A stretch of 64,000 nucleotides of DNA from positions 6,110,908-6,174,907 of the forward strand of contig RPFO01000065.1 in NCBI GenBank assembly GCA_009746045.1, read 5' to 3'. Under the pieces are notes generated by a model. It saw only the letters and a list, made by a program, of their open reading frames with translations, was not told the origin of the DNA and did no database searches. Position numbers and translations under genes: made by a program. Each line of letters begins with the position of its first letter. The stretch's first letter is position 1. Origin of the DNA: Mesostigma viride. Lineage: Eukaryota > Streptophyta > Mesostigmatophyceae > Mesostigmatales > Mesostigmataceae. Positions 62,788 through 64,000 of this stretch are shown piece after piece.

Positions 62788-64000
62788 ATGGTCGTTCTAA
62801 CAACATTGAGCAGACCGACCAATCTCGCCACCGGGTTAACGCTCGACCCTGAAATGGAGGAGCGTGTTTCTAACATCGAAACAGACATAGATGGGCTTCA
62901 AGCTAGCGTGACGTTACTTCTTGGCATTTCACATCCATTCGATGAGTCACTCGTTGTCGACGGATTCAAAATTTTCTACCCGAGCCAGCCGACAAATGTG
63001 CGACTCGGAGACAATTACGACGACGAGACCGCAAGCGACCCATCGGAACTTGCTTACAGTCTCGTCGTGAATGGGTATTCCTATTTTAAATCAGGGACTA
63101 CTTTAGTCGACGATCTCACTCTAAATGAACCTTACCTTACGGCGAAAGTGGGAGCGACCCAGTACCACGTCTTCGACTTTAGCCCTGATACGTTGCTAGA
63201 CCCTGGTGGCAGAGTCCTGACCCGCGCGCAATTGGACTACCTTTTTGACCAACACGGGGTAGGCAAAACGTCGATAGCTAACTTGAACGGGGATTTCGTC
63301 CTCCATCTCGAAGACGGGACGACCGTGTCGCACCAAAACGCGTTCAACGTCATCAATGACCAGGATGTGCGAGTCCAGCTGCCCTACAACGTTACGAATG
63401 GCGACGCGAGTGGAATCTGTAAGTTTACCTATCGCGACTACCACACGACCCAGGCGCGCACGGGGGAGAGCGTTGTGGACGGAGAGGTAGGATATCCATA
63501 CTTTTCCGACTCTTTCTATGGTCTCGGCGGATCTCGATTTAACGGCCTCCCTCTCCGCGTGGAGTTGTTGTCTTTCGCCACGATTCGCGACGACAACCGC
63601 CGCCTTCCACTAACTGGGAGATCCTTCACCATCACGCGTACATACTCGCCACTGACGGACTGGCGAATGGGTCCGATTGACCCTGTGAACGCACTCTACT
63701 GGAGCACCAATCCAACCACCGCTAATTGGGAGGTCGTAGAGGGAACGACCCTCAAACAGGGCATAAAGATGACGACCCCCTTCGCATACCAACGCAAACT
63801 CCCCATCAGGTGGTACATGAATTCCACCCAGCTCACGCCGACCACTCCGACCATCGGCGGAGTCTCCCTCTCGCAAAACGGGGGACTGCGCGGGGAAGAC
63901 GCCGTAATCACCGCGCCAGTCGCGGCAGATAGTAACAAGTATATGAACTACGAGATAGACGTCTACAACGACTCGACCCTCACCTCCTACACCACCCACA
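62788..64000 (+). CDS. probable virion structural protein, 3' end beyond window
   Basis: Open from the ATG at 62788 to the window edge, about 404 codons with no stop. The N-terminal ~45 residues form a short helix (EMEERVSNIETDIDGLQASV). The rest is rich in Thr/Ser/Asp/Tyr and beta-strand-like blocks (LVVDGFKIFYPSQP, SLVVNGYSYFKSG, GRSFTITRTYSPLTDWRMG, KLPIRWYMNSTQ), with a trimeric-fibre or capsid look. It is the only plus-strand gene of the element seen and is divergent from the ATPase cluster. I do not see a definite double-jelly-roll capsid signature. A minor capsid, penton or spike protein is my inference. Minus-strand frames opposite it (63196-63999) are shadows. Confidence 0.7.
   Translation, partial: MVVLTTLSRPTNLATGLTLDPEMEERVSNIETDIDGLQASVTLLLGISHPFDESLVVDGFKIFYPSQPTNVRLGDNYDDETASDPSELAYSLVVNGYSYFKSGTTLVDDLTLNEPYLTAKVGATQYHVFDFSPDTLLDPGGRVLTRAQLDYLFDQHGVGKTSIANLNGDFVLHLEDGTTVSHQNAFNVINDQDVRVQLPYNVTNGDASGICKFTYRDYHTTQARTGESVVDGEVGYPYFSDSFYGLGGSRFNGLPLRVELLSFATIRDDNRRLPLTGRSFTITRTYSPLTDWRMGPIDPVNALYWSTNPTTANWEVVEGTTLKQGIKMTTPFAYQRKLPIRWYMNSTQLTPTTPTIGGVSLSQNGGLRGEDAVITAPVAADSNKYMNYEIDVYNDSTLTSYTTH

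Larger units (their letters stand above)
55893..64000. mobile_element. integrated Polinton-like virus / virophage-related element (left part)
   Basis: Seven intronless, closely spaced genes have viral replication, integration and packaging functions: primase, SF3/D5 helicase, tyrosine recombinase and A32-type ATPase, plus small accessory genes and a probable structural gene. Composition changes from G/C microsatellite-rich host DNA to balanced, CGA/TCG-rich coding DNA. The right end is outside the window. A tyrosine recombinase rather than an rve integrase, and no visible PolB, points to the Polinton-like virus group. A large DNA-virus fragment is the alternative. Confidence 0.8.

Overview
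This is a nuclear segment from a GC-rich eukaryote, most likely a green-lineage alga. The evidence is a 28-exon class XI-type myosin with GT/AG introns, an interstitial array of the plant/green-algal telomere repeat CCCTAAA (55780-55841), heavy G/C microsatellites, and a viral-like insertion of the kind known from algal genomes. I cannot name the genus.

Layout. 1-9300 is repeat-rich: poly-G, a 10-bp minisatellite, a ~173-bp tandem repeat, a degraded minus-strand hypothetical gene (2934-4812), a transposase-like fragment beside a 297-bp-armed inverted duplication (5554-6168), then kilobases of GGGGCA and GGGCGT hexamers. 9910-11570 is the 3' part of an LTR retroelement. 12030-28720 is a nest of transposons. 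It holds one near-full-length but broken LINE (12700-20099) interrupted by two hAT-type elements, each with 8-bp target duplications, and two minus-strand ORF1-only LINE derivatives. It also holds a 5'-truncated LINE with a clean 10-bp duplication, a third hAT-type element (TCTGCCCT duplication), a composite hAT remnant, and a LINE 3' fragment carrying a ~197-bp SINE.

29593-53483 is the one clear host gene: a myosin heavy chain predicted at 1597 aa (SH3-like N-terminus, motor, six IQ motifs, coiled coil, DIL globular tail). All 28 exons join in phase. Its introns are full of microsatellites, carry a SINE copy, and repeatedly contain degenerate copies of the preceding exon end plus splice donor.

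53484-55880 has no recognisable gene, only old MITE/LINE tails and the telomere-like array. From about 55.9 kb to the window end lies an intronless, compositionally different block resembling an integrated Polinton-like virus or virophage relative. It encodes an AEP primase and a D5/SF3 helicase (one gene split by a frameshift), a tyrosine recombinase, an AT-hook protein, an A32-type packaging ATPase and a coiled-coil protein. A large open plus-strand gene (62788 to beyond the window, about 404 codons visible) is probably structural. A TCCCACGGGA-like motif recurs in its non-coding DNA. These genes together would supply replication, integration and packaging; no capsid or DNA polymerase gene is visible before the window ends.
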